This document shows, piece by piece, positions 40,587-49,262 of a stretch of 64,000 nucleotides of DNA. Position 1 is the stretch's first letter, and each line of letters starts with the position of its first letter. The position numbers and the translations under genes are program-made. This DNA comes from Rubrivivax sp. (GTDB lineage: Bacteria > Pseudomonadota > Gammaproteobacteria > Burkholderiales > Burkholderiaceae_C): assembly GCA_019635315.1 (NCBI GenBank), contig JAHBZT010000002.1:186001-250000 (forward strand), written 5' to 3'. Below the pieces are notes generated by a model, which made no database searches, was not told the origin of the DNA, and saw nothing but the letters and a program-made list of their open reading frames with translations.

Positions 40587-41960
40587 ATGAGCTCCCCGAC
40601 CCCCGACCAGGGCTTCGCCTACCACCCCGACCAGTTCCGCCAGATCGTCGAGGACACGCTGGCGATCGCGCGCGAGCTCGGCGCCAGCGACGCCGGCGCC
40701 GAGGTGTCCGAGGGCGTGGGCCTGTCGGTGAGCGTGCGCAAGGGCGAGCTCGAGAATGTGGAGCGCAACCGCGACAAGTCGCTGGGCGTCAGCGTCTACC
40801 TGGGCCAGCGGCGCGGCAACGCGAGCACCTCGGACTTCTCGCCGGCGGCCATCCGCCGCACCGTGCAGGCGGCCTACGACATCGCCCGCTTCACGGCCGA
40901 GGACCCGGCCGCCGGGCTGCCCGACGCCGAGGACCTGGCGACACCCGCGGAGGCGGCACGCGACCTCGACCTGTTCCACCCCTGGGCGATCGACGCCGCG
41001 GCGGCCGCCGAGCTGGCGCGCCGCTGCGAGGACGCCGCCTTCGCGGTCGACCGCCGCATCGCCAACAGCGAAGGCGCCGGGGTCTCGGCGCAGCAGGCCC
41101 ACTTCTGGGCCGGCAACACCCGCGGCTTCCGCGGCGGTTATGCGAGCTCGCGCCACTACATCTCGGTCGCGCCGATCGCCGGCCGCGGCCGCGACATGCA
41201 GCGCGACGCCTGGTACAGCTCGATGCGCGACGCGAGCGAGCTGGCGGCGCCGGAGGCCGTCGGGCGCTATGCCGCCGAGCGTGCGCTGTCGCGGCTGAAG
41301 TCGCGCCGCGTCGCCACCGCCGAGGTGCCGGTGCTGTTCGAGGCGCCGGTCGCCGCCGGGCTGCTGGGCAGCTTCGTGCAGGCCGTGTCCGGCGGCGCGC
41401 TGTACCGCAAGGCCAGCTTCCTGGTCGGCTGCCTGGGGCAGCCGGTGCTGGCCAGTCACCTGGACCTGCTGGAGGACCCGCACCTGCCCAAGGGCAAGGC
41501 CAGCGCGCCCTTCGACGACGAGGGCGTGCGCACGCGACCGCGCACCGTGGTCGAGGGCGGTGTCGTGCAGGGCTACTTCCTGTCCAGCTACTCGGCGCGC
41601 AAGCTGGGCATGAAGACCACCGGCCATGCCGGCGGCTCGCAGAACCTGCGCCTGCGCAGCCGGCGCACGAAGCCCGGCGACGACCTCGACGCGATGCTGC
41701 GCAAGCTCGGCCGCGGCCTCTTCGTCACCGAGCTCATGGGGCAGGGCGTCAACCTGGTCACCGGCGACTATTCGCGCGGTGCGGCCGGCTTCTGGGTCGA
41801 GGGCGGGCGCATCGTGCACCCGGTGCACGAGGTCACGATCGCCGGCAACCTGCGCGAGATGCTGCGCGACATCGCCGCGGTCGGCGCCGACGCCTACACG
41901 CAGGGCGGCAAGACCGTGGGTTCGGTGCTGATCTCGCGCATGAAACTGGCCGGCGTTTGA
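40587..41960 (+). CDS. pmbA: metalloprotease PmbA/TldE
   Basis: A 457-residue member of the TldD/PmbA family, which with TldD forms a metalloprotease that trims modified peptides and antitoxins. Recognisable: SVSVRKGELENVERNRDKSLGVSVYLG near 48, AGRGRDMQRDAWYSS near 205, GGALYRKASFLVG, and the long SARKLGMKTTGHAGGSQNL segment. As expected for PmbA, no HExxH is present; the zinc site is in TldD, which is not in the window. The ATG at 40587 is where homology begins. Two tandem 11-base repeats follow the stop. Confidence 0.94.
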   Translation: MSSPTPDQGFAYHPDQFRQIVEDTLAIARELGASDAGAEVSEGVGLSVSVRKGELENVERNRDKSLGVSVYLGQRRGNASTSDFSPAAIRRTVQAAYDIARFTAEDPAAGLPDAEDLATPAEAARDLDLFHPWAIDAAAAAELARRCEDAAFAVDRRIANSEGAGVSAQQAHFWAGNTRGFRGGYASSRHYISVAPIAGRGRDMQRDAWYSSMRDASELAAPEAVGRYAAERALSRLKSRRVATAEVPVLFEAPVAAGLLGSFVQAVSGGALYRKASFLVGCLGQPVLASHLDLLEDPHLPKGKASAPFDDEGVRTRPRTVVEGGVVQGYFLSSYSARKLGMKTTGHAGGSQNLRLRSRRTKPGDDLDAMLRKLGRGLFVTELMGQGVNLVTGDYSRGAAGFWVEGGRIVHPVHEVTIAGNLREMLRDIAAVGADAYTQGGKTVGSVLISRMKLAGV

Positions 41961-41962
41961 CT

Positions 41963-41984
41963 GGCGCTTGAGTGGCGCTTGAGC
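41963..41984 (+). repeat. two tandem 11-base repeats after the pmbA stop
   Basis: TGGCGCTTGAG occurs twice head to tail (41963-41973, 41974-41984), followed by a partial third unit. It lies in the 3' flank of pmbA. Its function is unknown; slippage is the simplest origin. Confidence 0.6.
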
Positions 41985-42035
41985 GGCGCAAGCGGCCGCT
42001 TACGCAGTTTCACGGCGGGGAAAACCCGCCCGAGT

Positions 42036-42059
42036 GGGGTCATGACCCCCCCCTAGAAT
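42036..42059 (+). promoter_or_regulatory. palindrome and -10 box upstream of the TRAP binding-protein gene
   Basis: GGGGTCATGACCCC at 42036-42049 is a perfect 14-base palindrome, directly before TAGAAT (42054-42059), a good -10 hexamer. The palindrome occupies the usual -35/-10 spacer, so a bound repressor would block transcription. AGGAG then precedes the ATG at 42108. The regulator is not identified. Confidence 0.5.
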
Positions 42060-42107
42060 TTCGCGCACCTCGGCTTCCCCACGCCAGGACCACAGGAGAT
42101 TGATTAC

Positions 42108-43190
42108 ATGGAACGTCGTTCCTTTGTCCAAGGCGCCGGTCTGGCCGGCGTGCTTGCTGCCGGCGTGGCGCCGGCCGTCGTCCACGCCCAGGCCAACCTT
42201 CGCTGGCGCCTGACCTCGGCATTCCCGAAGTCCCTGGACACCATCTACGGCGCGGCCGAGACCTTCGCGGCCAAGGTGCGCGCCATGTCCGGCGGCAAGT
42301 TCGAGATCTCCGTGCACCCGGGCGGCGAACTGGTGCCGATGCCGGGCCTGGTCGACGCGGTGCAGAACGGCACCGTCGAGATGGGCCACACGGCGCCCTA
42401 CTACTACTTCGGCAAGAACGACTGCTTCGCGCTCGGCTGCGCGATCCCGTTCGGCCTCAACAGCCGCCAGATGACGGCCTGGCAGTACGACGGCAACGGC
42501 CTGAAGCTGATGCGCGAGTTCTATTCGAACTACGGCTTCACCAGCTTCCCGATGGGCAACACCGGCGCGCAGATGGGCGGCTGGTTCCGCAAGGAGATCA
42601 AGACCGTTGCCGACATGAACGGCCTGAAGTTCCGCGTCGGCGGCTTCGCCGGCCGGGTGACGGGGCGCCTGGGCACGGTGTCGCAGAACATCGCAGGCGG
42701 CGAGATCTACCAGGCGCTGGAGAAGGGCACGATTGACGCCGCCGAATGGGTGGGCCCCTACGACGACCAGAAGCTGGGCTTCAACAAGGTCGCGCCGTTC
42801 TACCACTACCCCGGCTGGTGGGAAGGCGGCCCGCAGCTGGACCTGTACGTCAACCAGAAGGCCTTCGACGGCCTGAGCGCCGAGTACAAGGCCATCATCG
42901 AGTCGGCTGCGGCCTACGCGCACACCGAGATGCAGGCCAAGTACGACGTGCGCAACCCGGCGGCGCTGAAGCAGCTGGTCGCCGGCGGCACCAAGCTGGT
43001 CGCCTTCCCGAAGCCGGTGCTCGACGCGTCGTTCAAGGCGGCGATGGATCTGTACTCGGAGATCAGCGCGTCCAATCCGGCGTGGAAGAAGATCTACGAC
43101 GACTACAGCGCCTTCCGTCGCGAGGCCAACCTGTGGTTCCGCTTCACCGAGGCGCGCTTCGACAGCTACATGCAGACCGCCCGGCTCTGA
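42108..43190 (+). CDS. dctP: TRAP transporter substrate-binding protein
   Basis: A 360-residue periplasmic protein. The twin-arginine-like MERRSFVQGAGLAGVLAAG signal ends near AHA-type residues 30-32. The mature part matches the DctP family: RWRLTSAFPKSLDTIYGAAETFA, MSGGKFEISVHPGGELVP, the ligand-clamp region FRVGGFAGRV near 180 and EWVGPYDDQKLGF near 210. The last two resemble the 2-oxoacid/lactate-binding branch (TakP-like), so a carboxylate ligand is likely but unproven. The matching permease genes are on the other strand, convergent, rather than downstream as usual. Confidence 0.93.
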   Translation: MERRSFVQGAGLAGVLAAGVAPAVVHAQANLRWRLTSAFPKSLDTIYGAAETFAAKVRAMSGGKFEISVHPGGELVPMPGLVDAVQNGTVEMGHTAPYYYFGKNDCFALGCAIPFGLNSRQMTAWQYDGNGLKLMREFYSNYGFTSFPMGNTGAQMGGWFRKEIKTVADMNGLKFRVGGFAGRVTGRLGTVSQNIAGGEIYQALEKGTIDAAEWVGPYDDQKLGFNKVAPFYHYPGWWEGGPQLDLYVNQKAFDGLSAEYKAIIESAAAYAHTEMQAKYDVRNPAALKQLVAGGTKLVAFPKPVLDASFKAAMDLYSEISASNPAWKKIYDDYSAFRREANLWFRFTEARFDSYMQTARL

Positions 43191-43213
43191 GCCAGCCGCA
43201 CGGACGATGAACG

Positions 43214-43233
43214 AGGGGCCCCGCGGGGCCCCT
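43214..43233. terminator. perfect palindromic hairpin between dctP and dctM
   Basis: A 20-base self-complementary GC-rich sequence (arms 43214-43222 and 43225-43233) lies 24 bases after dctP, followed on the plus strand by TGTCTTTG. Being symmetric and between convergent genes, it fits a bidirectional terminator. Confidence 0.65.
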
Positions 43234-43292
43234 TGTCTTTGCTGTCCGCCACGGCGGCCGCGGTGCCAGCCGCCGCCGGGTCAGGCGTCCGG

Positions 43293-45098
43293 TCAGTTGC
43301 GGTTGCCGCCGCGGCGCAGCGCCTCTTCCAGCGCCTTGGCCGGATCGTCCTCGGCGTCCTCGCCCTCGGGCTCGCTGGCGGCGCCTTCGGCTTCCGGTGC
43401 CGGTTCCTCGCCATAGCTGGGCGTGTCCAGCCCCATCTCGCGCAGCGCCTTGTCGGCATCGATCTCCGGACCCTTGGAGATGCCGCCGACGACGAACTGC
43501 GGGTTGAGCATCAGCGTCGCGACCATCACCAGCTGGATCACGATGAAGGCGATCGAGCCCTTGTAGATCTGCGGCGTCGTCACGGCCGGGATCAGCTGGC
43601 CGGTCACGCGGTCGGTGTAGTCCTTGCGCGCCGCCACGCTGCGCAGGTAGAACAGGGCGAAGCCGAACGGCGGCGTCAGGAACGAGGTCTGCAGGTTCAT
43701 CGCGAGGATGATCCCGAACCAGATCAGCGCATAGTCCGGCGGCACCCCGGCCGGCAGCAGCTCGGGCAGCACCTTGGCCGCCACCGGCGCCAGCATCGGC
43801 ACGACGATGAAGGCGATCTCGAAGAAGTCGATGAACATGCCCAGGCCGAAGACCAGCAGGTTCACGACGATCAGGAAGCCCATCGCGCCGCCCGGGATGT
43901 TGTCGAACAGGTGCTCGACCCAGATGTGGCCGTCGGCGGCGTTGAAGGTGAAGCTGAAGACCGTCGAGCCGATCAGGATGAACATCACGAAGGTCGCCAG
44001 GCGCGCCGTGCTGTCCAGGGCCTGCGTCAGCAGCTTGAAGTTGAGCCGGCGCTTGCCGACGGCCATCAGCAGCGCGCCCAGCGCCCCCATCGCGCCGCCC
44101 TCGGTCGGCGTCGCCACACCCAGGAAGATGGTCCCCAGCACCAGGAAGATCAGCACCAGCGGCGGGATCAGCACGAAGGTCACGCGCTCGGCCAGGCGCG
44201 ACAGCAGCCCCAGCCGCAGCACGCGGTTCAGCACCGACAGCAGCAGCGCCAGCACCGAGGCGATGGTCAGCGACAGGATGATGATCTCGTCGCGCGGCGC
44301 CGGCATCGAGCGCTCGAGCCACGGGTTCATCACGCTCTCGTGCACCTGCGACCACACGACGCCGACCGCCGCGCAAAGCGCCAATAGCAGCACCAGCGAG
44401 CGGTAGCCGCCGCTGCCGTCGGGCTCGCGGTAGATGCGCGCCTCGGTCGGCAGCGCCGGCACCCAGGACGGCCGCAGGATCGCAACGGCCACGACGAACA
44501 GCAGGTACAGGCCGACCAGCATCGCCGCCGGCAGCACCGCCCCGGCATACATGTCGCCCACCGAGCGGCCGAGCTGGTCGGCCAGCACGATCAGCACCAG
44601 CGACGGCGGGATCGCCTGCGCCAGCGTGCCCGACGCGGTGATCGTGCCGGTCGCGATCGTGCGGTTGTAGCCGTAGCGCAGCATGATGGGCAGCGAGATC
44701 AGGCCCATGCTGATGACGGCGGCGGCGACGACGCCGGTGGTCGCCGCGAGCAGGGCCCCGACCAGCACGACGGCGATCGCGAGGCCGCCGCGCACGGGGC
44801 CGAAGACCTGGCCAACGGTTTCCAGCAGGTCCTCGGCCATGCCCGAGCGTTCCAGGATGATCCCCATGAAGGTGAAGAAGGGGATCGCCAGCAACGTGTC
44901 GTTGGACATGATGCCGAACACGCGCAGCGGCAGGGCCTGGAACAGGTTGGTGCCGAACAGCCCGGCCTCGATGCCGATGAAGCCGAACAGCAGCCCGGTG
45001 GCGGCCAGCCCGAAGGCCACCGGGATGCCGCTGAGCAGGAAGACCAGCAGCCCCGCGAACATCAGCGGGACGAAGTTCTGTGCGATGAAGGCCGACAT
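43293..45098 (-). CDS. dctM: TRAP transporter large permease
   Basis: A 601-residue membrane protein with about twelve to thirteen hydrophobic segments (LMFAGLLVFLLSGIPVAFGLA; IPFFTFMGIILERSGMAEDLL; GTITASGTLAQAIPPSLVLIVLAD), the DctM channel of the sodium-driven TRAP system. It is longer than the common 430-residue form because of an internal region (about 230-330) with extra helices and a charged Glu/Pro/Ala-rich C-terminal tail. That matches the fused-loop DctM subtype. It follows the small permease on the minus strand after about 74 bases. Confidence 0.94.
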   Translation of the reverse strand: MSAFIAQNFVPLMFAGLLVFLLSGIPVAFGLAATGLLFGFIGIEAGLFGTNLFQALPLRVFGIMSNDTLLAIPFFTFMGIILERSGMAEDLLETVGQVFGPVRGGLAIAVVLVGALLAATTGVVAAAVISMGLISLPIMLRYGYNRTIATGTITASGTLAQAIPPSLVLIVLADQLGRSVGDMYAGAVLPAAMLVGLYLLFVVAVAILRPSWVPALPTEARIYREPDGSGGYRSLVLLLALCAAVGVVWSQVHESVMNPWLERSMPAPRDEIIILSLTIASVLALLLSVLNRVLRLGLLSRLAERVTFVLIPPLVLIFLVLGTIFLGVATPTEGGAMGALGALLMAVGKRRLNFKLLTQALDSTARLATFVMFILIGSTVFSFTFNAADGHIWVEHLFDNIPGGAMGFLIVVNLLVFGLGMFIDFFEIAFIVVPMLAPVAAKVLPELLPAGVPPDYALIWFGIILAMNLQTSFLTPPFGFALFYLRSVAARKDYTDRVTGQLIPAVTTPQIYKGSIAFIVIQLVMVATLMLNPQFVVGGISKGPEIDADKALREMGLDTPSYGEEPAPEAEGAASEPEGEDAEDDPAKALEEALRRGGNRN

Positions 45099-45172
45099 GT
45101 CAGCAGGATCCGGGCATGGCGAAGGCCACTGGCGCCGCCGCGGCGGGCGGCAACAGGCAAACGGGGATCATT

Positions 45173-45766
45173 TCAGCGCGCCTCCGCCTCGGCCTTGGCC
45201 GCCAGTTCCTCGATCAGCAGTTCCTCGGCGGTCTTCTCGTGCTCGACCGTGAACGGCTCGCTGCGCAGGCCGCGCAGGAAGGCCACGCGCTTGATCAGCT
45301 CCGACAGCGCCTGCAGCGCCAGGATCGTGAAGCCGGCCGGCAGCAGCAGCCAGGCCGGCCAGCGGATCAGGCCGCCGGCATTGATGCTGGTCTCGCCGGA
45401 GATCCACGCGCGCTCGAAGACCGGCCAGGACAGGTCGATCATGATGACCGCCAGCGGGATCGTGAAGATCACGAGCCCGAGGATGTCGATGATCGCGTTG
45501 GTGCGCTTGCTCAGGCGCGTGGAGATGAAGTCGATGCGCACGTGCGCGTTCTTCAGCAGCACGTAGCCGACGCCGAGCAGGAACACGGCGGCGAACAGGT
45601 ACCACTGGATCTCCAGCCAGGCGTTGCTGCCGATGCTGAAGGCCTTGCGCAGGATGGCGTTGCCGGCGCTGATCAGCACCGCGGCCAGCACCAGCCACAT
45701 GGTCAGCCGGCCGATCCACTCGTTGACGCGGTCGATCGCGCTCGACAGCTTCAGTAGCGGGGTCAA
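45173..45766 (-). CDS. dctQ: TRAP transporter small permease
   Basis: A 197-residue four-helix membrane protein (TMWLVLAAVLISAGNAILRK; EIQWYLFAAVFLLGVGYVLLKNAHVRIDFIS), the DctQ partner of DctM. The start is uncertain. A TTG at 45766 has GAGGAG 5 bases upstream and is chosen; a GTG at 45772 in the same frame overlaps that ribosome site and would add two residues. The hydrophilic C-terminus (EHEKTAEELLIEELAAKAEAEAR) is a predicted helix. It heads the dctQ-dctM transcript. Confidence 0.92.
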   Translation of the reverse strand: MTPLLKLSSAIDRVNEWIGRLTMWLVLAAVLISAGNAILRKAFSIGSNAWLEIQWYLFAAVFLLGVGYVLLKNAHVRIDFISTRLSKRTNAIIDILGLVIFTIPLAVIMIDLSWPVFERAWISGETSINAGGLIRWPAWLLLPAGFTILALQALSELIKRVAFLRGLRSEPFTVEHEKTAEELLIEELAAKAEAEAR

Positions 45767-45905
45767 GTGCACTCCTCGGTCAGGGGCGTCGCGAGCCCCG
45801 GTTGCGGCCGATTGTCGCTGCAGACCCCTTGCGCGGGCACACGCACTTTCCCGCAGCGCAGCAATGATGTCGGCCCTGCCTCGCGCAGGGGCAACGGGCG
45901 CCGGT

Positions 45906-46253
45906 TCAGGCGCCGTGGGCCAGCGCGTACAGGCGCGCCGAACGTGCGCCCGAGCGGCAGAACATCAGCAGCGGCCGCGGCAGCTCGGCCAGCAGCGCGG
46001 CCATCGCGGCGGCCTGGGCCGGCGTCTGGAAGCCGGAGTCCACCGGCAGGTAGCGGTACTGCAGCCCGGCCGCCTGCGCCGCGGCCTCGATGTCGGCGTT
46101 GCGCGGCTGGCCAGGGCCGCCTTCGCCATCGGGCCGGTTGTTGACGACGCTGCGAAAGCCCATGCGTGCGGCCTCGGCCATCGCGGCCGGGGTCAGCTGC
46201 GGTGCGACGCAGACATCGTCGGCGATCGGGCGCAGCGGCAGCGGGGTGTGCAT
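45906..46253 (-). CDS. DUF442 / beta-lactamase-hydrolase-like phosphatase-fold protein
   Basis: A 115-residue cytoplasmic protein of the DUF442 (Blh-like, TIGR01244) family, related to dual-specificity phosphatases and often fused to sulfur-metabolism enzymes. DVCVAPQLTPAAMAEAARMGFRSVVNNRPDGE near 12-45 and the cysteine loop LLMFCRSGARSARL near 95-108 are typical. The cysteine loop suggests phosphatase or sulfurtransferase-type chemistry, which is not established. The ATG at 46253 lies 23 bases after the yqeY stop. Confidence 0.85.
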   Translation of the reverse strand: MHTPLPLRPIADDVCVAPQLTPAAMAEAARMGFRSVVNNRPDGEGGPGQPRNADIEAAAQAAGLQYRYLPVDSGFQTPAQAAAMAALLAELPRPLLMFCRSGARSARLYALAHGA

Positions 46254-46276
46254 GTCCGTGGGCTCCTGCGCGCGGC

Positions 46277-46726
46277 TCAGCCGGCCAGCGCCTGCTTGAC
46301 CGCCGCGGACACCTGGGCCATCTCGGCGCGACCGCCCAGGCGGGTCTTCGCGGCGGCCATCACGCGGCCCATGTCGGCAGGACCAGCCGCGCCCAGTTCG
46401 GCGACCAGCGCCGCCACCTCGGTGCGCACCTCGTCGGCACCCAGGCGCTGCGGCAGGTAGGCCTGCAGTACCTGGAGCTCGGCGCTCTCCTTGGCCACCA
46501 GGTCGTCGCGGCCGGCCTGCGCGAAGGCCGCCACCGAGTCCTTGCGCTGCTTGATCAGCTTGTCGACGATCGCGACGACGGCGGCGTCGTCGAGCACGAC
46601 ACGCTCGTCGACCTCGCGCTGCTTGATCGCCGCCAGCAGCAGGCGCACGGCGGACAGCCGCTGGCTGTCCTTGGCGCGCATCGCGGCCTTCATGTCCTCG
46701 GTGATGCGGTCCTTCAGTGGGCTCAT
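46277..46726 (-). CDS. GatB/YqeY-domain protein
   Basis: A 149-residue helical protein matching the tail domain of the amidotransferase subunit GatB: MSPLKDRITEDMKAAMRAKD at the start, LLLAAIKQREVDERVVLDD, EVQVLQAYLPQRL-like ELQVLQAYLPQRL and MGRVMAAAKTRLGGRAEMAQVS. Free-standing YqeY is thought to act with tRNA-dependent amidation or RNA, but its role is unsettled. It lies downstream of rpsU on the same strand, the usual place in betaproteobacteria. Confidence 0.92.
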   Translation of the reverse strand: MSPLKDRITEDMKAAMRAKDSQRLSAVRLLLAAIKQREVDERVVLDDAAVVAIVDKLIKQRKDSVAAFAQAGRDDLVAKESAELQVLQAYLPQRLGADEVRTEVAALVAELGAAGPADMGRVMAAAKTRLGGRAEMAQVSAAVKQALAG

Positions 46727-46848
46727 GGCGACGGGTCTGGAAAATGCCTCGAGCCCGCGGCGGCATGCGGCGGGCATGCGGCGCGGGCTCGCGAGGGCCC
46801 CGGGGCAGGGGCCGGCCGTCGCGGCGGCGCGGGCCGCCGCGCGCGGGC

Positions 46849-47061
46849 TCAGTACAGCTTCTTGGGCAGCTGCATGCTGCGCACGCGCTTGAAGTGGCGC
46901 TTCACGGCCGCCGCCTTCTTGCGCTTGCGCTCGGCCGTCGGCTTCTCGTAGAACTCGCGCGCGCGCAGTTCGGTCAGCAGGCCGATCTTCTCGATGGTGC
47001 GCTTGAAGCGGCGCAGGGCGACATCGAAGGGCTCGTTCTCTTTGACGCGGATCGTGGTCAT
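46849..47061 (-). CDS. rpsU: 30S ribosomal protein S21
   Basis: The full 70-residue S21, [21 protein letters not shown] to a KKLY end, very basic and intact. It helps base-pairing between 16S rRNA and mRNA Shine-Dalgarno sequences. Its frame is shorter than its surroundings but the protein is unmistakable. A TATACT -10-like box about 100 bases upstream (47169-47164, minus strand) is a candidate promoter. yqeY follows downstream. Confidence 0.98.
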   Translation of the reverse strand: MTTIRVKENEPFDVALRRFKRTIEKIGLLTELRAREFYEKPTAERKRKKAAAVKRHFKRVRSMQLPKKLY

Positions 47062-47370
47062 GTACTGGGGGTGTCCGTTGGGCTGGCGCCCGCAGCGGCC
47101 CGGGCGCGGGCACCGGGGCAGTCGGGCGTTCTTCGACCAGGCAGCCGCCCGGCGAAGCCCGCAAGTATAACCCGAAGCCGCCGGCGCGCCGCGGTCCGCA
47201 GCAGGGCGGTGCGCCCGGGGCCCGGGGCGCCGCGGGCCGGCCGGCGCCCGCGGCGGCTCAAATTAGGGGCCGGACTGCCGAGAACCTTGATCAGCGGCCG
47301 ACGTGCCACCAAGATCGGGGCATCGGGTCTCGGGATGGTGCATGGCGCCGACTACACTGGATCTCGCTTC
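47062..47370. other. 309-base intergenic region between rpsU and the GGDEF-like gene
   Basis: A divergent spacer. It holds the putative rpsU leader of about 95 bases and its TATACT box (47164-47169, minus strand), a run of GC-rich short palindromes (about 47200-47255), and a TACACT box at 47353-47358 just before the plus-strand gene. I see no gene in it. Confidence 0.5.
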
Positions 47371-48399
47371 ATGGCCGCCACCCCGGACCCGGAACTGCCG
47401 CTGCCGCGCCCCGACCCGTCGCCGGGCGACGTGGCGTGCGTGCTCGGCGCGCTGCTGCCGGCGGCCCTGAGGCACCGGCAGGCGCTGGTCGCGCTGCAGG
47501 AGCTGCCCGGCGGCCGCTATCTGCATGCCGACGACGGCCTGGCCGAGCTGCTCGGCTGCGCCGCTGGCAGCCTGCTCGGCCGCAGCGACGGCGAACTCTT
47601 CGACGGCGCCACCGCGACCGCCTTGCGCGCCGCCGTGCAGACCGCGCTGGCGCAGAGCGGGCCACTGGTCAGCGAGCACCGGCTGGAGCTGGACGGGCAG
47701 CGCCGTGAACTCGAGGCCCTGCGCATCGCCGGGCCGGCCGCGGCGGACGGTCGCCGCTGGCTGTGCAGCGTCTGGCGCGACCTCGGCCCCGAGCGCCAGC
47801 GCGAGGCCCAGTTGCGCGCCGCGCTGGAGCAGATCGAGCAGTTGCAGCTGGCCAACGACCAGCTGCGGCGCCAGCTCGGCGACCAGGCGCTGCGCGACCC
47901 GGCCTCCGGGCTCTACCGCCGCGCGCACTTCGACGACCAGCTGCGGCGCGAGGTCGACCTGTCCACGCGCGAGCACCGCGAGTTTGCGTTGGTGCTGATC
48001 GAGCTGGACCCGCCCGGCGACGCGGTGCGTTCGCTCGGCGACGCCGGCACCCAGGCGGTGCTGGAGGCCATGGGCCGCCTGCTGCGCGGCGGCACGCGCG
48101 CGATGGACGCCTCCTGCCGCTACGACGAGCGCCGCTTCGCGGTGCTGCTGTCCGGCGTCGGGCTGGCGACCGCCCACGCCCGCATGGAAGGACTGCGGCG
48201 CAAGTGCGCGGCGCAGATCGTCGTGCACGAGGGCCGCGACCTCGGCTTCACGGTCGCGATGGGGGTGGCCAGCTTCCCGCACACCGCGAATACGCAGGAG
48301 GCGCTGCTCGCGGCCTGCGAAGCCGCGCTGGCCGAGGCGCGCCGCCGCGGCGGCAACCACGTCACGCTGGCGGCGATCCGCTTCGAGCCGGCGGGCTGA
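47371..48399 (+). CDS. GGDEF-fold protein with degenerate active site
   Basis: A 342-residue soluble protein. An N-terminal PAS-like half (GGRYLHADDGLAELLGCAAGSLLGRSDGELFDG, about 50-85) is followed by a Gln/Leu/Glu coiled coil (about 150-175) and a diguanylate-cyclase fold: DPASGLYRRAHFDDQLRREVDL, then YDERRFAVLLSGVG where GGDEF should be, and FTVAMGVASFPHTA. The catalytic GGDEF is replaced by DERRF, so cyclase activity is unlikely; GTP or c-di-GMP binding or protein contact is more plausible. The ATG at 47371 is chosen, with an alternative at 47335. Confidence 0.85.
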   Translation: MAATPDPELPLPRPDPSPGDVACVLGALLPAALRHRQALVALQELPGGRYLHADDGLAELLGCAAGSLLGRSDGELFDGATATALRAAVQTALAQSGPLVSEHRLELDGQRRELEALRIAGPAAADGRRWLCSVWRDLGPERQREAQLRAALEQIEQLQLANDQLRRQLGDQALRDPASGLYRRAHFDDQLRREVDLSTREHREFALVLIELDPPGDAVRSLGDAGTQAVLEAMGRLLRGGTRAMDASCRYDERRFAVLLSGVGLATAHARMEGLRRKCAAQIVVHEGRDLGFTVAMGVASFPHTANTQEALLAACEAALAEARRRGGNHVTLAAIRFEPAG

Positions 48400-48435
48400 G
48401 CGATCGCGTCCGCGGGCGGAGGCGGCCCTGCGCCG

Positions 48436-49251
48436 TCAGCCCGACCAGGCGCGCGACAGCATCGTCGCCGCCAGCCCCAGCAGCAGCAGCGCGAACAGCC
48501 GGCGCAGCCAGGCCACGTCGATGCGCTGCGCCGCGCGCGCGCCCAGCGGCGCCATGCTGACGCTGGCGGCGGCGATGATCGCCAGCGCCGGCAGGAACAG
48601 GTAACCGAAGGCGCCGGGAATCGGCGCCGGCAGCGACCAGCCGCTGATCACGTAGCCCACGGTCGCCGCGGCGGCGATCGGGAAACCCAGCGCGGCGCTG
48701 GTGCCCACCGCCTGCCGTGGCGGCACGTTGCACCAGATCATGAAGGGCACCGACAGGAAAGCCCCGCCTGCGCCGAGCAGGCCCGAGACGAAGCCGATCG
48801 CCGCGCCGGCGCCGGTCTGCCCGGCCCGGCCCGGCAGCTTGCGGCCCGGCTTCGGCTGGCGGCCGCGCAGCATCTGCAGCGCCATCCAGCCGATGAACAG
48901 CGCGAAGAACAGCGCCAGCGCGCGCCCCTTCAGCACCGCGAAGGCGCCCGCGCCCGAGGCCAGGCCGCCGAGCAGGATGCCGGGCGCCAGGCTGCGCACC
49001 AGCGCCCAGCGCACGGTGCCCAGGCGGTGGTGCGCGCGCACGCTGGACAGCGACGTGAAGAGGATCGTCGCCATCGAGGTGGCGATCGCCATCTTGACCG
49101 CCAGCCCCGGCTCGACGCCGCGCTGCGACAGCAGCAGCGTCAGCACCGGCACCATCAGCATGCCGCCGCCGATGCCCAGCAGCCCGGCCAGGAAGCCCGC
49201 GACAAGCCCCAGGGCCAGCAGTTCGGCGACCAGCGCCGCGCCCAGTTCCAC
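48436..49251 (-). CDS. TSUP family (TauE/SafE) permease
   Basis: A 271-residue inner-membrane protein with about eight helices and the duplicated TSUP motif: LVAGFLAGLLGIGGGMLMVPVL near the N-terminus and GFVSGLLGAGGAFLSVPFMI in the second half. Family members export sulfite, sulfonates or other small anions; the substrate here is unknown. The start is the GTG at 49251, 11 bases after the stop of the EVE gene; the much longer frame upstream overlaps that gene. It ends 36 bases from the convergent GGDEF-like gene. Confidence 0.9.
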   Translation of the reverse strand: MELGAALVAELLALGLVAGFLAGLLGIGGGMLMVPVLTLLLSQRGVEPGLAVKMAIATSMATILFTSLSSVRAHHRLGTVRWALVRSLAPGILLGGLASGAGAFAVLKGRALALFFALFIGWMALQMLRGRQPKPGRKLPGRAGQTGAGAAIGFVSGLLGAGGAFLSVPFMIWCNVPPRQAVGTSAALGFPIAAAATVGYVISGWSLPAPIPGAFGYLFLPALAIIAAASVSMAPLGARAAQRIDVAWLRRLFALLLLGLAATMLSRAWSG

Positions 49252-49262
49252 GGCGGCTCGCG

